Assembly: GCF_010093535.1 (NCBI RefSeq)
Contig: NW_022985162.1
Coordinates: 1,078,165-1,142,164 of the forward strand
DNA from: Lindgomyces ingoldianus
Taxonomy: Eukaryota > Ascomycota > Dothideomycetes > Pleosporales > Lindgomycetaceae
DNA: 64,000 nucleotides
Direction: 5' to 3'
This document shows, piece by piece, positions 61,980-64,000 of this stretch. The position numbers and the translations under genes were made by a program. Under the pieces are notes generated by a model. The model saw only the letters and a program-made list of their open reading frames with translations, made no database searches and was not told the DNA's origin. Position 1 is the first letter of the stretch. The number at the start of each line of letters is the position of its first letter.

Positions 61980-63965
61980 ATGGCTGACAACAACAAGGCC
62001 GATATCATGCATGTGGATACGATTGAGAATGCAAATAGCTCGGGCAGCAGTGTTCAGCTTGACCAGATGAGCGCCAATGAACAGATCGTGCAACATCTGC
62101 AGACTACAGGCGAGGAGGTTGGCATGACATGGCGTTCGATCATGGCTGCAGTTGTGAGTTTGGCAACCTAAAAACCTCCCGACCACAGGCACTAATGAGA
62201 GAAAAGTCTATGGGCATGTGCTACAATGCATACCTGTTCACTCTCCTAATTCCCCCAGCAATCTTGAGTTTTATCAATGCAGACCTCGGCCCCGACCCTC
62301 GATATACCTGGATTACCATCTCCTGGAATCTCGGTGGAGCCATGTTTGTGACTATCGGTGGACGTCTGTCCGATATCTTTGGTCGACGATATTTCTTCCT
62401 TACTGGCTCGACCCTCCTCATCATTGGAAGCATTGTTTCCGCCACTGGGCAAAATATCAATCAAATGATTGCCGGTGGGGCCATTTTCGGTGCGGGCTCT
62501 GGCTTCCTTGAAATGTCATTCGGTGCTGTTCAGGTAAGGTTCTCTTCGCCGCAGATATGCACAAGACTAATGGATAGTAGGAAATTGTTCCCAGCAGGTA
62601 CCGACACGTCACGATTGGCCTCTTCGATGCATCCTCTGTGGTCGCCCAGATTATGCCTCTGATATCTTGGGTCATCATTAGGAACACACACACCTGGCGC
62701 AATGCTTACTACATGATGATCGCATTCCAAGCAGTGAATCTAATATTCCTCTTCTTCTTCTACCACCCGCCAACCTTCGCTGAGAAGCAGGTAGGGCATG
62801 GCAAGACCAAGAGACAGTTGCTTAAGGAGTTCGACTGGATCGGCCTATTCCTTTTCATTGCGGGATGCACTCTATTTATTGTTGGCGTCAGCTGGGGTGG
62901 CAGTTTATATCCATGGATTAGCGCCACAGCTCTCTGCCCAATTATCATTGGTTTCATGACCTTAGTAGCCCTAGGATTCTACGAGGCCTATGGAAACATG
63001 AAGGAGCCCCTCTTCCCACCTCGCCTGTTCAGGGCTATGCGACAGTAAGATCATACCTTTTACTCAGATGGCAAATGGTACTAATAACTATAAGTTTTAC
63101 CGTTCCAATGCTCGTCATGGCTATCGGAGGGATGCAGTATTATTCCAATGCCACACTTTGGACCCGCCTTTCGCAACTTCTCTACGCTAGTGATGAGATC
63201 TCGAAAGGTCTCTATGCTGAAGTCTTGCCCCTGGGCTCTGTCATTGGTGGCATCGTTGTTGCGTTTAGCAAGAAGATTGGTCACCAACGCTGGCAGGTAT
63301 TCGGCGCTGTTGCCCTCCAGACTGCATGCGTTGGTGCGATGTCTGCTGCAACATTAGACAACCCCGTGAGGTCAATTATCCTGACTTTCTTCATCTCCCT
63401 TTGCACTTCCATCAATTTACTTAACGGCATGGTACTTGTCGGCTTCGGTATTGTGTACCAAGAAGATATGTAAGTACCGACCGGAGTGCGATATCCTAAA
63501 AACAAAGCTAATCGGATTCTCAGTGGTACCGCTGCCGGTCTAGCTGGAACATCTCGCCTACTTGCTGGCGCAGTCGCAACCGCTATCTTCAGCAATGTCA
63601 CAAACAACAAATATGCCAACGTACTTCCCGGTAGAGTTCGCGCAAACGTTTCAAAATACAACCTACCCACTGCAACACTCACTAAACTCATTGCCGCTGC
63701 TCGAGTTAACAGCGCAGCAGCATACAAGGCCGTCCCCGGTATTACCCCGGCGATTCAGGCAGCAGCAGCGCTCGGAAACAAGCAGGCTTACTTGACGGGC
63801 GCACATTTGTCTTACCAAGTTGCCTTGGCTTTTGGTCTTTGCGGTGTTATTGCTGCGCTCTTCATTCCATCTGTCGACTCGAGGAAGTATACCAAGAGGA
63901 CTGTTGCTCTCCAGCACGCTGATCGGAAGGCTCTGGAGGAAAAGAAGGCTGTGAGCGCGGCTTGA
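61980..63965 (+). CDS. TRI12-type major facilitator (DHA-type) efflux transporter
   Basis: Five exons: 61980-62153, 62207-62533, 62581-63044, 63095-63469 and 63524-63965, giving 593 residues. About 14 membrane helices are expected. The MFS loop 2-3 motif appears as GGRLSDIFGRRYFFLTGS. Other family blocks are ISWNLGGAMFVTIGG, GAIFGAGSGFLEMSFGA, EIVPSRYRHVTIGLFDASSVV, GGMQYYSNATLW and SRLLAGAVATAIF. This arrangement matches the fungal trichothecene efflux pump/TRI12 family (PF06609), which also contains siderophore and drug transporters. Intron 1 probably ends at an AAAG acceptor preceded by a CTAAT branch-like site; a CACAG nearer the donor would add six residues. The family name does not imply a trichothecene; substrate unknown. 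The gene is complete and ends 35 nt before the window edge. Confidence 0.92.
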
Positions 63966-64000
63966 GGGACTCCAAGCCGACGTTGGGTAGGAAGCAATAA

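Overview
The window comes from a filamentous ascomycete (Pezizomycotina). The evidence is intron-rich genes with short GT-AG introns (mostly 50-110 nt), both strands used, and fungal-only families: DUF4246, Zn2Cys6 regulator, asco-laccase, GPR1/FUN34/YaaH transporter, TRI12-type MFS, and an esterase-NB-ARC-TPR NLR. A Leotiomycetes-like source is a guess only. I assembled gene models by hand from reading frames, splice sites and family conservation. In nearly all multi-exon models the exon lengths sum to a multiple of three, which supports the junctions.

Layout. 0-5.4 kb: 3' part of a secreted, probably GPI-anchored App1-like protein, a UIM-bearing hypothetical protein, and a DUF4246 protein. 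5.4-8.3 kb: gene-poor, AT-richer, with a possible broken gene fragment. 8.3-16.3 kb: a C2H2 zinc-finger protein, AIP1 (actin disassembly) and, divergent from it, CHL1 (Fe-S DNA helicase of sister-chromatid cohesion). 17-24 kb: a single-pass membrane protein, a PTR2 peptide transporter and a Zn2Cys6 transcription factor. 24-29.4 kb: gene desert containing a decayed M35-like metalloprotease. 29.5-38.8 kb: a secreted nucleoside hydrolase, the NLR-like gene, a small F-box-like ORF, IMP3 (rRNA processing) and HIS7 (histidine synthesis). IMP3 and HIS7 are divergent over a promoter holding a perfect TGACTCA site. 39.6-43.6 kb: a four-TM protein, an F-box-like protein and a decayed gene. 44.2-48 kb: DIM1 (18S rRNA dimethylase) and divergent APN1 (AP endonuclease), separated by a TTCACC hexanucleotide array. 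48.9-51 kb: a Baeyer-Villiger-type monooxygenase. 51-56.3 kb: a second gene desert. 56.3-64 kb: laccase, an acetate-transporter-family protein and a TRI12-type MFS pump, all on the plus strand.

The core genes (AIP1, CHL1, IMP3, HIS7, DIM1, APN1) are housekeeping and intact. The most interesting gene is the seven-exon NLR-like receptor at 30.9-35.2 kb: an alpha/beta-hydrolase (SesB-like) effector domain fused to NB-ARC and about eleven TPR units. Such receptors belong to the fungal non-self recognition and programmed cell death repertoire. I saw no tRNA, rRNA, CRISPR array or intact transposon.
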